Of a stretch of DNA of 64,000 nt, positions 52,121-61,910 are shown in pieces. Under the pieces are notes generated by a model. That model ran no database searches, was not told the origin of the DNA, and was given only the letters and a program-made list of their open reading frames with translations. The number at the start of each line of letters is the position of its first letter. The first letter of the stretch is position 1. The DNA comes from Pseudoteredinibacter isoporae_A (GTDB lineage: Bacteria; Pseudomonadota; Gammaproteobacteria; Pseudomonadales; Cellvibrionaceae): NCBI RefSeq assembly GCF_040372805.1, contig NZ_BAABWJ010000003.1, forward strand, positions 1-64,000. The letters are read 5' to 3'. The position numbers and the translations under genes are program-made.

Positions 52121-52314
52121 TGATCAGTGCCCTTTATTGACTGCTTATGAATACGCAGTATAGGTGATTCCCCCTAGTCGAAAAAGCATTCTCACCCCTT
52201 CAAAGCGCCATTGTGAATGTTCCGCCATCACAAGAATAAATAAGCCCCGCCAGTTCGGCTTTGTTAGGCTCTGCCAATTCAAACCAACGACGACGTTCAG
52301 AGAGGAGAGTAATA

Positions 52315-53097
52315 ATGCTGAATGATTTATTTGGGATGCAGGGCAAGGTCTGCGTGATTACCGGTGGCTCACGTGGCCTGGGTTACTACATTGCTCAGGG
52401 CTTTTTAGAGGCAGGAGCCGCACGCGTCTACATTACGGCTCGTAAAGCCGAAGCTTGTGAAGCCGCCGCTGCTGAGTTGAGTCAATACGGCGACTGTATT
52501 GCGCTCCCCGGTGATGCAGCCAGCAACGAAGGCATCCTCGCATTAACCCAGGCGTTGAATGAGCGCGAATCCCATATCGACGTGCTGGTGAATAACGCCG
52601 GAACAGGCTGGGCTGGTGAGTTTGGTCAGTTCCCGGAAAAAGGCTGGGACAAGGTCATGGACATTAATGCCAAAAGCCCCTTCTTCCTGACTCAGGCTCT
52701 GCTGCCCCTGTTGAAAGCCAATGCCAAAGCAGACGATTACGCCAGCGTCATTAATATCGGCTCCATTGCCGGTATCGTCGGAAACGGCCTCGATAACTTC
52801 ACCTATGCGGTGAGTAAATCCGCAGTACACCAGCTGACTCGCGTATTAGGGAAGGAATTGGCCGAAAGCCACATCCGTGTCAACGCTATCGCTCCAGGCC
52901 GCTTCTATTCCAAACTGACTGAGTTCCTGAGCACCAACAAAGAGGCCTTTGAAGCGGAATGCGCCAGTATCCCGATGCATCGCTGGGGTGAAGCCAGTGA
53001 TATTGCCGGCGTAGCGATCACGCTGGCCAGTAAGGCCGGCGGCTTTATCACTGGTCAGATTATTCCCGTCGATGGCGGCACCACCCTTATTGCCTGA
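52315..53097 (+). CDS. Short-chain dehydrogenase/reductase
   Basis: A 260-residue classical SDR. Cofactor loop is VITGGSRGLGYYIAQG, then VLVNNAGTGW, catalytic Ser/Tyr/Lys in NIGSIAGIVGN and FTYAVSKSAVHQL. GAGAGGAG lies just before the ATG at 52315; a longer frame lacks it. It heads the acyl-CoA cluster and may act on a 3-hydroxyacyl or ring ketone intermediate. Confidence 0.88.
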   Translation: MLNDLFGMQGKVCVITGGSRGLGYYIAQGFLEAGAARVYITARKAEACEAAAAELSQYGDCIALPGDAASNEGILALTQALNERESHIDVLVNNAGTGWAGEFGQFPEKGWDKVMDINAKSPFFLTQALLPLLKANAKADDYASVINIGSIAGIVGNGLDNFTYAVSKSAVHQLTRVLGKELAESHIRVNAIAPGRFYSKLTEFLSTNKEAFEAECASIPMHRWGEASDIAGVAITLASKAGGFITGQIIPVDGGTTLIA

Positions 53098-53200
53098 ACC
53101 CCACAAATTGTTCGTTTAGCCCTTTCAGGACGAAGAACAGGCCAGAATCACTCTCCTGGTCGCTAAATCAAGCCTATCGCTTGATTGACTCAGGCTTTTG

Positions 53201-53230
53201 AGGATAATAGGGGAATACCCCTATTATCCT
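53201..53230. promoter_or_regulatory. Perfect 13-bp palindrome upstream of acyl-CoA dehydrogenase gene
   Basis: AGGATAATAGGGG and CCCCTATTATCCT form perfect arms around a 4-base spacer. The structure ends 23 bases before the ATG at 53253. A second inverted repeat, AAGCCT/AGGCTT (53170-53197), is immediately upstream. It could be a repressor operator or an mRNA hairpin in the leader. Confidence 0.55.
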
Positions 53231-53252
53231 GTAATTCATCGAGAAGATCACC

Positions 53253-55061
53253 ATGTCACAAACCCCCTTGCTTAATGACCGCGATATTGAGTTCCTGCTG
53301 TACGAGTTCTTGAACAGTGAAGCCCTGCTGAAGCGCCCCCGCTATCAAGAACATTCTCGCGAGGTGTTTGATGCCACGATGGCGACCGCCAAAACCATCG
53401 CTGAAAAGTACTTTGCCAACCACAATGCCAAAGGCGATGCCAATGAACCGACCTTCGATGGGGAAAAGGTTCATTTGATTCCGGAGACTCAGGATGCCTG
53501 GAATGCCTTCGCTGAAGCTGGCTTTCTGGCCGCTCACTACGACTTTGAAGAGGGTGGCATGCAAATGCCGGAAATTATTCTGCGCGCAGCCATGTCCTAT
53601 GTATCCGCCGCGAATATTGCCTCAACCGGTTACCCGTTTCTGACGCTGGGTTCTGCCAATCTGATTCGCAGCTTCGGCGATGAGGCTCAAAAGGCGAAAT
53701 ACCTGCCCCCGATGATGGACGGGCGCTTCTCCGGCACTATGGCCCTCACCGAACCCGGTCAGGGCTCAGCATTGGCGGACATTAAAACCACCGCCAAACC
53801 CCAAGAAGATGGCAGCTATCGTATCTTCGGTCAGAAGATGTTTATTTCGGCCGGCGACCACTCTCTAACCGACAACATCGTTCATATGGTGTTGGCCAAA
53901 ATTGAAGGTGCACCCGCGGGAACCAAGGGTATTTCTCTCTTTATCTGTCCCAAGTTTCTTGTGAACGATGACGGCAGTGTAGGTGAGCGTAATGATGTTG
54001 CTCTGGCCGGCTTGCTGCATAAGATGGGCTACCGCAATACTACCTCAACAGTGTTGAGCTTTGGCGAGAAAGACGGCGCCATCGCTTATCTGGTTGGCGA
54101 GCCCCATAATGGTCTGTCGTATATGTTCCAGATGATGAACGAAGCCCGTATTGGCGTGGGCTTGGGTGCCGCCGTGCTCGGCTATCAAGGCTACAACTAC
54201 TCACTGGATTACGCCCGCAATCGCCCGCAAGGTCGCTTGCCGTCCCAGAAAGATCCAACATCCAAGCAGGTCAACATTGTTGAACACGCCGATGTGCGTC
54301 GCATGCTGCTGGCCCAAAAAGCTTATGTTGAAGGCTCCATGGCCCTGTGTTTCTACGCCAGCCACCTGTTTGAAGACTCTCACACAGCGGCCACCGAAGA
54401 AGAACGCCAACAGGCCTTCACTCTACTGGATTTGATTACCCCAATGGTGAAGTCCTTCCCGTCCAAATACGGTTTGCGTGCGAACGAACACGCCATCCAA
54501 ATTCTCGGGGGGTCGGGCTACATTCGTGAATACCCCGTCGAACAGTACTACCGCGACAACCGACTCAATCCAATCCATGAAGGCGCCGAGGGCATCCACG
54601 GGCTGGATCTGCTGGGCCGGAAAGTCCCACTGGGTGGCATGGCCGGTTACCAGGCTCTGAAAAATGAAATTCAGGCCACCTCAGAAAGCGCCCGAACGCA
54701 CAAGGAAACGGCGGCTTGGGCTGACGCGCTGGATGCGGCCGTCGCGAGTTTGGATCAAACCACCATGAGCTTACTCGGCACTTTGGGCAAAGGCGAAATT
54801 GATCTCGGTATGGCGAATGCCACGGTGTATCTGGATATGTTTGGTCGCGTGCTGGTCAGCTGGATCTGGCTGAAACAGGCTGTTGTGGCCGTCAACGCCC
54901 TGGCGGGCGATTTACATCAAGATGAAGAAAACTTCTATCGAGGCAAACTGCAAGCGGCTCAGTATTTTATCCAATGGGAACTGCCCGAAATCGATGCTCA
55001 AGCGACACTGCTGCAAAGCCTTGATGACACCTGTTTGGCCATGCAGGATGCCTGGTTCTAA
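53253..55061 (+). CDS. Acyl-CoA dehydrogenase (602 aa, with C-terminal extension)
   Basis: FAD-dependent first step of beta-oxidation. The acyl-CoA dehydrogenase core has GTMALTEPGQGSALADI, GQKMFISAGDHSL and the catalytic Glu in NPIHEGAEGIHGLDLLGRK. The extra C-terminal domain (about 470-602) is of the kind seen in long FadE-like or AcdA-like proteins. Length fits that larger subfamily. Chain length cannot be read. A hairpin with perfect arms precedes it and a terminator follows it. Confidence 0.92.
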   Translation: MSQTPLLNDRDIEFLLYEFLNSEALLKRPRYQEHSREVFDATMATAKTIAEKYFANHNAKGDANEPTFDGEKVHLIPETQDAWNAFAEAGFLAAHYDFEEGGMQMPEIILRAAMSYVSAANIASTGYPFLTLGSANLIRSFGDEAQKAKYLPPMMDGRFSGTMALTEPGQGSALADIKTTAKPQEDGSYRIFGQKMFISAGDHSLTDNIVHMVLAKIEGAPAGTKGISLFICPKFLVNDDGSVGERNDVALAGLLHKMGYRNTTSTVLSFGEKDGAIAYLVGEPHNGLSYMFQMMNEARIGVGLGAAVLGYQGYNYSLDYARNRPQGRLPSQKDPTSKQVNIVEHADVRRMLLAQKAYVEGSMALCFYASHLFEDSHTAATEEERQQAFTLLDLITPMVKSFPSKYGLRANEHAIQILGGSGYIREYPVEQYYRDNRLNPIHEGAEGIHGLDLLGRKVPLGGMAGYQALKNEIQATSESARTHKETAAWADALDAAVASLDQTTMSLLGTLGKGEIDLGMANATVYLDMFGRVLVSWIWLKQAVVAVNALAGDLHQDEENFYRGKLQAAQYFIQWELPEIDAQATLLQSLDDTCLAMQDAWF

Positions 55062-55078
55062 TTGTGCCACAACGTTAG

Positions 55079-55109
55079 AAAAAGGCAGCGTTGTTGTGCG
55101 CTGCCTTTT
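55079..55109 (+). terminator. Intrinsic terminator after acyl-CoA dehydrogenase gene
   Basis: AAAAGGCAGCG and CGCTGCCTTTT form an 11-bp stem over an 8-base loop, 18 bases after the stop codon. It may be partial, since genes of the same pathway continue downstream. Confidence 0.72.
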
Positions 55110-55146
55110 ACGTATGACCCAAAATTAAAAAGACAAAGGAAGCACC

Positions 55147-57273
55147 ATGAGCTCTCCAGCACTGTATAGCCAGCACGATAACATCGCCCTCATCACATTG
55201 AATGCACCACCCGTCAATGGTTTGGGCCAAGCCCTGCGCAGCGCGATCAAAGCGGCCTTTGAGATCGCAAAGAGTAACGCCGAGATCGATGCCATTGTCA
55301 TCGCCTCCTCAGGAAAATTATTTTGTGGCGGCGCTGATATTGCCGAATTTGCGGCGGGCGGATTTCACACCGAACCCATGCTGCCAGGTTTATTAACTGA
55401 ATTGGAAAACAGCCCCAAGCCCATCATTGCCGCCGTGAACGGCATGGCGCTCGGCGGAGGTTTTGAATTGGCCCTGGCCTGCGACTACCGAATGGCTCTG
55501 CCCAGTGCAAAATGCGGGTTACCAGAAGTTAACATCGGCATTTTGCCTGGCGCGGGCGGCACCCAGCGCTTGCCGCGTTTGATCGGTGCGGAAATGGCGA
55601 CACAAATGGTGACCAGTGGAACCGCAGTTGCGGCTCAGAAGTTACTGGAAGCCGGAGCAATTGACCGCATTTTTGACGGTGAACCAAGTGCTTTCGTGGA
55701 TGCCGCGATCGACTATGCACGAGAACTGATCGCCCAGAACGCCCCCTGTAAAACCTGTGCCGACCTCAGCGTTGAACATCCAGGTGAAGCCTTCTTCACG
55801 GAATTCAGAAAATCCATCGCTCGAAAAACTCGTGGCTTTTTTGCGCCAGAAAAGAATATTCAGTGCATTGAAGCCGCATGTGAATTGCCGCTCGCCGAGG
55901 GCCTGGAAAAAGAAACCGAACTGTTTCAAGAATGCATGCAAACCCCGCATGCCAGAGCTCAACAGCATATCTTTTTTGCTGAGCGCGCCGCCACAAAAAT
56001 TCCCGGCGTCGACCCCAAAACACCGCTGCGCCCGATCAAAACCGTAGGCATTATTGGCGCAGGGACAATGGGCGGCGGCATCGCTATGAACTTTGCCAAT
56101 GTGGGCATTCCTGTAACTTTGCTTGAAGTGAAAGCCGATGCACTGGAACGCGGTCTTGCGGTGATTCGCAATAACTACGAGATCAGCGCCAAAAAAGGAC
56201 GTTTAACTGACGCCCAAGTCGAAGAGCGCATGGGCCTGATTCAGGGTAGCCTGGATTACGCGGATCTCGCTGAGGTCGATATCGTGATCGAAGCGGTGTT
56301 CGAAAATATGGACATTAAAAAACAGGTTTTCGCCCAGTTAGACAAAACCTGTAAAGCGGGTGCGATTCTGGCGACCAATACTTCAACATTGGATGTGGAT
56401 GAGATCGCTGCTGCTACTTCTCGCCCGAATGACGTCATCGGCCTGCACTTTTTCAGTCCGGCAAATGTTATGCGTTTGCTGGAAATTGTTCGAGGCGCCC
56501 AAACCGCCAACGATGTACTGATGACGACAATTAAAATGGCCCAGCGCATTCGCAAAATGCCGGTAGTCGCTGGGGTTTGCTGGGGCTTTATTGGCAACCG
56601 AGGACTGGAACCCTATGGCCGCGAAGCCTCACGCCTGGTTCTCGAAGGCGCCAGCCCGGAACAGATTGACCGCGTTCTTTACGATTGGGGTTTGGCTATG
56701 GGCTTGCCTTCAATGATCGATCTCGCGGGAATCGACGTGGGCTACCTGACCCGTCAGGGGAATCGCGATATGTTTTACGGCCGTGACCCGAGTTACACCG
56801 CCGTGTGCGACAAGCTTTATGATCAGGGCCATTACGGCCAGAAAACCGGCACGGGGTTCTATATCTATGAAGGTCGCGATAAACGCCGTAATCCTGAGGT
56901 AAGCCAACTTGCTCAAGCACTTGCCGCAGAACATGGCGTAGAGCAACGCGACATCAGCGATCAAGAAATCCTTGAGCGTTGCCTGTTTCCATTGATCAAC
57001 GAAGGTGCCCAAATTCTGGATGAGGGCATCGCTTATCGAGCCAGTGATATCGATGTGATCTACTGCAACGGCTACGGCTTCCCCGTTTATCGCGGTGGTC
57101 CGATGCAGTATGCTGATGAAATTGGTCTGGATACCGTTGTACAAGCTCTTGAAACATACCAGAATGAACTTGGTGGCTATGGCCAAACTTGGTTCCAGGT
57201 TTCACCATTGCTGAAACGCCTGGCTTCAGAGGGCAAAAGCTTTAAGCAATACGATGCCGAACAAGCGTCGTAA
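55147..57273 (+). CDS. Bifunctional enoyl-CoA hydratase / 3-hydroxyacyl-CoA dehydrogenase
   Basis: A 708-residue FadJ/FadB-like protein carrying steps two and three of beta-oxidation. The N-terminal crotonase domain has LFCGGADIAEF, NGMALGGGFELALACD and the catalytic Glu region in LPEVNIGILPGAGGTQRLPR. The middle Rossmann domain reads VGIIGAGTMGGGIAMNF, with GLHFFSPANVMRL and the C-terminal 3HCDH repeats. It is not preceded by fadA-type coupling; the thiolase gene is 125 bases downstream. Confidence 0.93.
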   Translation: MSSPALYSQHDNIALITLNAPPVNGLGQALRSAIKAAFEIAKSNAEIDAIVIASSGKLFCGGADIAEFAAGGFHTEPMLPGLLTELENSPKPIIAAVNGMALGGGFELALACDYRMALPSAKCGLPEVNIGILPGAGGTQRLPRLIGAEMATQMVTSGTAVAAQKLLEAGAIDRIFDGEPSAFVDAAIDYARELIAQNAPCKTCADLSVEHPGEAFFTEFRKSIARKTRGFFAPEKNIQCIEAACELPLAEGLEKETELFQECMQTPHARAQQHIFFAERAATKIPGVDPKTPLRPIKTVGIIGAGTMGGGIAMNFANVGIPVTLLEVKADALERGLAVIRNNYEISAKKGRLTDAQVEERMGLIQGSLDYADLAEVDIVIEAVFENMDIKKQVFAQLDKTCKAGAILATNTSTLDVDEIAAATSRPNDVIGLHFFSPANVMRLLEIVRGAQTANDVLMTTIKMAQRIRKMPVVAGVCWGFIGNRGLEPYGREASRLVLEGASPEQIDRVLYDWGLAMGLPSMIDLAGIDVGYLTRQGNRDMFYGRDPSYTAVCDKLYDQGHYGQKTGTGFYIYEGRDKRRNPEVSQLAQALAAEHGVEQRDISDQEILERCLFPLINEGAQILDEGIAYRASDIDVIYCNGYGFPVYRGGPMQYADEIGLDTVVQALETYQNELGGYGQTWFQVSPLLKRLASEGKSFKQYDAEQAS

Positions 57274-57323
57274 TTCACCGTAAATTCGGCCCTGGTGGCA
57301 CTGTGTGCAACTCGGGCAAACGC

Positions 57324-57355
57324 TAGACTGGCGCCAAGCCTGAAAAACCAGTCTA
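57324..57355. other. 8-bp inverted repeat before thiolase gene
   Basis: TAGACTGG (57324-57331) and CCAGTCTA (57348-57355) are perfect arms 16 bases apart in the 125-base gap before the thiolase ATG. Possible operator; function not known. Confidence 0.35.
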
Positions 57356-57398
57356 CACAACAAAATAAGCATTAGAATTTTTAACGAGGATCAACACC

Positions 57399-58586
57399 AT
57401 GACTAAAGAAGCGGTAATTGTATCAACAGCCCGTACGCCGATTGGCAAAGCCTTTCGTGGCGCCCTGAATAACATCAAATCACCAACGCTGACTGGCCAT
57501 GCCATTAAGCACGCGGTTGAGCGCGCCGGCATTGAAGGTGCTGAAATTGAAGACGTCATTATTGGTTCCGTACTGAATGCCGGTACCGCCTCAAACAACA
57601 TTGCGCGTACCGCTTCTATCGCTGCGGGCGTTCCAGTGACCGCTGGCGCACAAGTGATCGACCGTCAGTGTTCTTCCGGTTTAATGGCGATCGCAACCGC
57701 CGCTAAGCAAATCATGGTAGACGGTTACAGCTGCATCGTTGCGGGTGGTCAGGACAACATTTCTGCCGTTCAAATGCCTTACCACAAGTGGGCGGCTGAA
57801 ACCTTTGATGAAAACGTTATCAAGATGCAAGAACACGCGTATATGCCGATGCTGCAAACGGCCGAGTTTGTTGCGAAGAAATACGGTGTAAGCCGCGACG
57901 CCCAGGATCAGTATTCATTGGAGTCGCAGCAACGCACCGCGGCTGCTCAAGAAGCGGGCCTGTTCGATAATGAGATCGTTCCGATCACTGCAACCAAAGC
58001 CATCATGAATAAAGAAACCAAGGAAGTTTCTTACGAAGAAGTGACTCTGAGTAAAGACGAAGGCAACCGCCCTTCCACTACCTTGGAAAATCTGCAAAGC
58101 CTGAACCCTGTTATTGAAGGTGGTTGTATCACCGCCGGTAACGCCAGTCAGTTGTCTGACGGCGCTTCCGCCTGTGTGGTCATGGACGGCAAACTGGCCG
58201 AGCAGCGCAACATCGAACCTCTGGGTATCTACCGCGGTATGATGACCGTAGGCAATGAACCAGAAGAAATGGGCATTGGTCCAATCTACGCTATTCCCAA
58301 GCTGTTGAAACAACACGGCCTGACCGTAGACGATATTGACCTGTGGGAACTGAACGAAGCCTTTGCCGTTCAGTGTCTGTACTGTCGTGATCACTTGGGC
58401 ATTGATCCGGCCAAATACAATGTGAATGGCGGTTCTATTTCCATCGGTCACCCTTATGGCATGACCGGTGCACGTACGACTGGCCACATCCTTCTCGAAG
58501 GTAAGCGTCGTGGTGCCAAGTGGGCGGTGGTGTCTATGTGCGTTGGCGGCGGCATGGGTGCTGCCGGTTTATTCGAGATCGTTTAA
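57399..58586 (+). CDS. Acetyl-CoA C-acyltransferase (thiolase)
   Basis: A 395-residue thiolase, last step of beta-oxidation. Nucleophile Cys is in VIDRQCSSGLMA, with His in NGGSISIGHPYGMTGART and the C-terminal Cys in SMCVGGGMGAAG. NEAF-type motif is ELNEAFAVQ. Full length. The spacing and hairpins around it suggest some independent control inside the cluster. Confidence 0.94.
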   Translation: MTKEAVIVSTARTPIGKAFRGALNNIKSPTLTGHAIKHAVERAGIEGAEIEDVIIGSVLNAGTASNNIARTASIAAGVPVTAGAQVIDRQCSSGLMAIATAAKQIMVDGYSCIVAGGQDNISAVQMPYHKWAAETFDENVIKMQEHAYMPMLQTAEFVAKKYGVSRDAQDQYSLESQQRTAAAQEAGLFDNEIVPITATKAIMNKETKEVSYEEVTLSKDEGNRPSTTLENLQSLNPVIEGGCITAGNASQLSDGASACVVMDGKLAEQRNIEPLGIYRGMMTVGNEPEEMGIGPIYAIPKLLKQHGLTVDDIDLWELNEAFAVQCLYCRDHLGIDPAKYNVNGGSISIGHPYGMTGARTTGHILLEGKRRGAKWAVVSMCVGGGMGAAGLFEIV

Positions 58587-58597
58587 GCGTTTCACTT

Positions 58598-58619
58598 GGG
58601 CAGCCCCTATGGGCTGCCC
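58598..58619 (+). terminator. GC-rich hairpin after thiolase gene
   Basis: GGGCAGCCC and GGGCTGCCC pair perfectly over a 4-base loop, 12 bases after the stop. The T-run is weak, so termination may be partial. Confidence 0.5.
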
Positions 58620-58752
58620 CTGTTCCCCCAACCATTCTGATTGCTTTTCACGCAAGCGAACAACACCAAAACTTTTCACTCCCTCGTAACTTTTGTTAAT
58701 GCCCGCCTGCGTGTGATTACCGATAATTCGATACAGTTTTCTGGAGACTACC

Positions 58753-59523
58753 ATGAGCCTTGATCAATTTTCTCTTGCCGGGCGTACGGCCTTGATTACC
58801 GGTGCTTCCTCGGGCATTGGCCGCTGTCTGGCGACCGGGCTGGCGAAAGCCGGCGCGAACATTATCGTCGCAGCCCGCCGTGAAGAACGCTTACAGCAAT
58901 TGGTAGACGACATCAGCAATGTGGGCGGCCAGGCCATAGCTGTGGCGATGGACGTAACCGATAAAGCCAGCATTGAACGCGCCTACAATTTGGGTGAAGA
59001 ACGCTTTGGCACCGTTGATATTATTGTCAACAATGCCGGCGTGGCCGATGCCAAGAACTTTTTAAAAATCGAAGATGAGTCCCTGGATTTTATTATGGAC
59101 ACCAATTTTAAAGGTGTCTGGTATGTTGCCCAGGAAGGTGCACGACGCATGGTCGCCGCCAAGAAACCCGGCAGCATCATTAATATTGCCTCGGTCTTGG
59201 GGATCACGGCCAAATACGGGCAGAGTGCTTACTGTGCCTCCAAAGGTGCCGTGGTTCAGCTCAGTCGTTCAATGGCTCTCGATTTGATGAGCAACGATAT
59301 CCGCGTTAATGCCATTGCCCCTGGCTGGTTTAAAACGGAAATCAATGCCAGTTATTTCGACAGCCCAGCCGGACAAGACTACGTCACGCGTATGCCCGCA
59401 CGACGCTTGGGTAAGCTGGAAGAATTAGTCGGTCCGGTGATACTCTTGGCCAGCGATGCGGGTTCATTTATTACCGGTACCGTATTACCCGTCGATGGAG
59501 CCATCCATTGCGCAGGCATTTAA
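58753..59523 (+). CDS. Short-chain dehydrogenase/reductase
   Basis: A 256-residue classical SDR with ALITGASSGIGRCLATGL, IIVNNAGVAD, NIASVLGITA, the Tyr-Lys pair in SAYCASKGAVVQL, and a C-terminal GTVLPVDGAIHCAG. It is of the 3-oxoacyl/3-hydroxyacyl-CoA or steroid dehydrogenase kind. It sits 50 bases before the acyl-CoA ligase gene in the same cluster. Confidence 0.88.
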   Translation: MSLDQFSLAGRTALITGASSGIGRCLATGLAKAGANIIVAARREERLQQLVDDISNVGGQAIAVAMDVTDKASIERAYNLGEERFGTVDIIVNNAGVADAKNFLKIEDESLDFIMDTNFKGVWYVAQEGARRMVAAKKPGSIINIASVLGITAKYGQSAYCASKGAVVQLSRSMALDLMSNDIRVNAIAPGWFKTEINASYFDSPAGQDYVTRMPARRLGKLEELVGPVILLASDAGSFITGTVLPVDGAIHCAGI

Positions 59524-59573
59524 GTCTGGGAATAACGCAGTCACAATAACAATATCGGGAAGCAAACAGCACG

Positions 59574-61466
59574 ATGACAATATCTACCCAAGAAGATCTA
59601 CAAGCCCTCGAATCGGTCCCATTTGAAGAACGTATTGAGCACAGCAGTACCTATGATTTGCTGCGCGATAAAGCTACCCAATACGCGGATCGCATCGCAT
59701 TGAGTTTTTTGCTGCAAGGCAGTGCCGATGAAGAGCCCATTCGTTACAGCTACAAAGATCTGTTTGGCAAGATCACTCAGACGGCCAACGCGCTCAATCA
59801 ACTCGGGGTAGAATCAGACGATACCGTTTCCATGCTGCTACCAAACCTGCCACACACCCATTTCACTATCTGGGGCAGTGAAGCAGCAGGCATTTTCAAC
59901 CCTATCAACCCCCTGTTGGAAGTGGAACATATCGCGGCGATTCTCAATGAAGCCAAAACCAAAGTATTGGTCACTCTGGCACCGTTCCCAGGAACGGAAC
60001 TGTGGGATAAGGCGCTGGCCGTTAAAGCACAAGTTCCCAGTTTGACGCATATTCTCGCGGTGGACATGGCCCGCTTTTTGACTCCCGAACTGGCCGGCGC
60101 GATGACAGCGGAACGTCAGGATTATCTTGGGGAAGATGTTCTGGACTTCGACGACACCATTGCTCAACACAATGCTGACACACTCGACAGTGGCCGTAAT
60201 ATCTGCCGTAGTGACATCGCTTCATACTTTCACACAGGCGGCACAACCGGCACGCCCAAGCTGGCGCCTCACACCCACTTCAATGAGTTAACCACCGTTT
60301 GGCAAATGAGCGCCGGCCTGGACATTGGCCCGGGCGCTGTGTCTCTGACCGGACTGCCCCTGTTTCATGTTAACGCGGTGTTTGTTACCGGACTCGCGAC
60401 CTGGAGTCAGGGGGCTGAAGCCGTCCTGGCCAGCCCGCAGGGATACCGTAATCCAACCGTGATAAAAGATTTCTGGCGAATTGTCGAGCGCTATAAAGTC
60501 AGCTACTTCAGCTGTGTGCCTACAATCCTCAGTGCATTGATTGACATACCGATGGACGACGCAGATGTTTCCAGTTTGGATTTCTGCCTCTGCGGTGCCG
60601 CCCCGCTTGCCACGGAACTGATTCGAAACTTTGAAAGCAAAACCGGCTTGTCGATTCTCGAAGGTTACGGTCAAACAGAGGGCACATGCGCCTCCACGGC
60701 CAACCCTCGCCATGGTGAACGCAAGGTGGGGGCCGTAGGCTTGCGCCTGCCTTATATGGAAATGCGTATCGTCGAAGTAGACGAAAACGGACACTGGCTT
60801 CGCGATTGTGAAACCAATGAATCCGGTTGTATCGCCATTAAAGGCCCTAATGTGTTTAACGGTTACAAACAAGCCGCGCAAAACGAAGGCCAATGGGTTG
60901 AAAAGGATTGGTTCAACACTGGCGATCTTGGACGCCTGGATGAACAAGGTTATCTGTGGTTAACCGGCCGAAGTAAAGACCTGATCATTCGCGGCGGCCA
61001 CAATATTGACCCACAGATGATTGAAGAAGTATTTTACACACATCCCGATGTAGCTGAGGCCGTGGCAATCGGAAAACCCGATAAACGTGTCGGCGAAGTT
61101 CCCGTGGTGTATTTACAATTAAAACCGGAACAAGAGGCAGATCAAAACACGTTTCTGGATTTCGCCATGAGCAAAATTGCGGAACGTGCTGCAGTGCCTA
61201 AAGAAATCCACTTCGTGGATGAAATGCCCGTTACCGCAGTAGGCAAGATATTCAAGCCCGATCTGCGCAATGATATCGTTAAAAAAGTTGTAGACCATCA
61301 TCTCGCCGAACATCTCAGTGCACTCGACGCCCGTTTTACGGTAGAAACATCCAAAAAACACGGACAGCTGGTGCGTTTTCACTGCAGCAATGTTGAAAGG
61401 CTGAGTGAACTGGTACGCGAGCACATTGGCGAATATACTTTTGCCACGACAGTCGAACAAGCCTAA
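59574..61466 (+). CDS. Acyl-CoA synthetase (AMP-forming ligase)
   Basis: A 630-residue adenylating enzyme that activates a carboxylic acid to its CoA thioester. It has the P-loop-like SYFHTGGTTGTPKLAPHTH, GYGQTEGTCAS, WFNTGDLGRLD, GRSKDLIIRGGHNIDPQMIEE and the catalytic Lys in AVGKIFKPDLR. The acid specificity is not readable. The C-terminal tail past about 560 is slightly longer than usual. It feeds the acyl-CoA dehydrogenase and FadJ-like enzymes of the cluster. Confidence 0.92.
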   Translation: MTISTQEDLQALESVPFEERIEHSSTYDLLRDKATQYADRIALSFLLQGSADEEPIRYSYKDLFGKITQTANALNQLGVESDDTVSMLLPNLPHTHFTIWGSEAAGIFNPINPLLEVEHIAAILNEAKTKVLVTLAPFPGTELWDKALAVKAQVPSLTHILAVDMARFLTPELAGAMTAERQDYLGEDVLDFDDTIAQHNADTLDSGRNICRSDIASYFHTGGTTGTPKLAPHTHFNELTTVWQMSAGLDIGPGAVSLTGLPLFHVNAVFVTGLATWSQGAEAVLASPQGYRNPTVIKDFWRIVERYKVSYFSCVPTILSALIDIPMDDADVSSLDFCLCGAAPLATELIRNFESKTGLSILEGYGQTEGTCASTANPRHGERKVGAVGLRLPYMEMRIVEVDENGHWLRDCETNESGCIAIKGPNVFNGYKQAAQNEGQWVEKDWFNTGDLGRLDEQGYLWLTGRSKDLIIRGGHNIDPQMIEEVFYTHPDVAEAVAIGKPDKRVGEVPVVYLQLKPEQEADQNTFLDFAMSKIAERAAVPKEIHFVDEMPVTAVGKIFKPDLRNDIVKKVVDHHLAEHLSALDARFTVETSKKHGQLVRFHCSNVERLSELVREHIGEYTFATTVEQA

Positions 61467-61481
61467 CAAAGGAAGACCACC

Positions 61482-61895
61482 ATGACAGGTGAAGCCCAAC
61501 TCTCAGTATTGTTGTCCAGTATGGAACCCAAGCTGCAAACGGGACGCTGGGTTTTCACCACCATTGCAACAGAAAAACTGCCATCGGTTTTAGACAAGAT
61601 TCCCGCAAAAGAATTACAGTCACTCTATCAGGAAGCTGAGGGCTGTAGTTTGATTCTAAGCGAAGCACAAGCCGAATATTTAGACCTGGATGCCAGCGAC
61701 GCTTTCGCGGCCATCAGCCTGAGCATCCACTCCAGCCTGGAAGCCGTTGGACTTACCGCCGCAATCAGCACCGCATTGGCCAAGGAAGGGATCAGCGCCA
61801 ACGTTGTGGCCGCGTATTTTCACGACCATATCTATGTGCCTATCGATAAAGCAGAAGCTGCGATGGCCTGCTTGGCGGGTTTGGGGCAAGGCTAG
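61482..61895 (+). CDS. ACT-domain protein (DUF2241-like)
   Basis: A 137-residue protein of two ACT-like halves (ACT_3/ACT_7 type). Landmarks are GRWVFTTIATEKL, FAAISLSIHSSLEAVGLTAAIS and SANVVAAYFHDHIYVPIDKAE. Such proteins may bind amino acids or small ligands, and their role is unknown. It follows the ligase gene by 15 bases and is probably the last gene of the cluster. Confidence 0.8.
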   Translation: MTGEAQLSVLLSSMEPKLQTGRWVFTTIATEKLPSVLDKIPAKELQSLYQEAEGCSLILSEAQAEYLDLDASDAFAAISLSIHSSLEAVGLTAAISTALAKEGISANVVAAYFHDHIYVPIDKAEAAMACLAGLGQG

Positions 61896-61910
61896 CAGCA
61901 TCCTCTCTTA

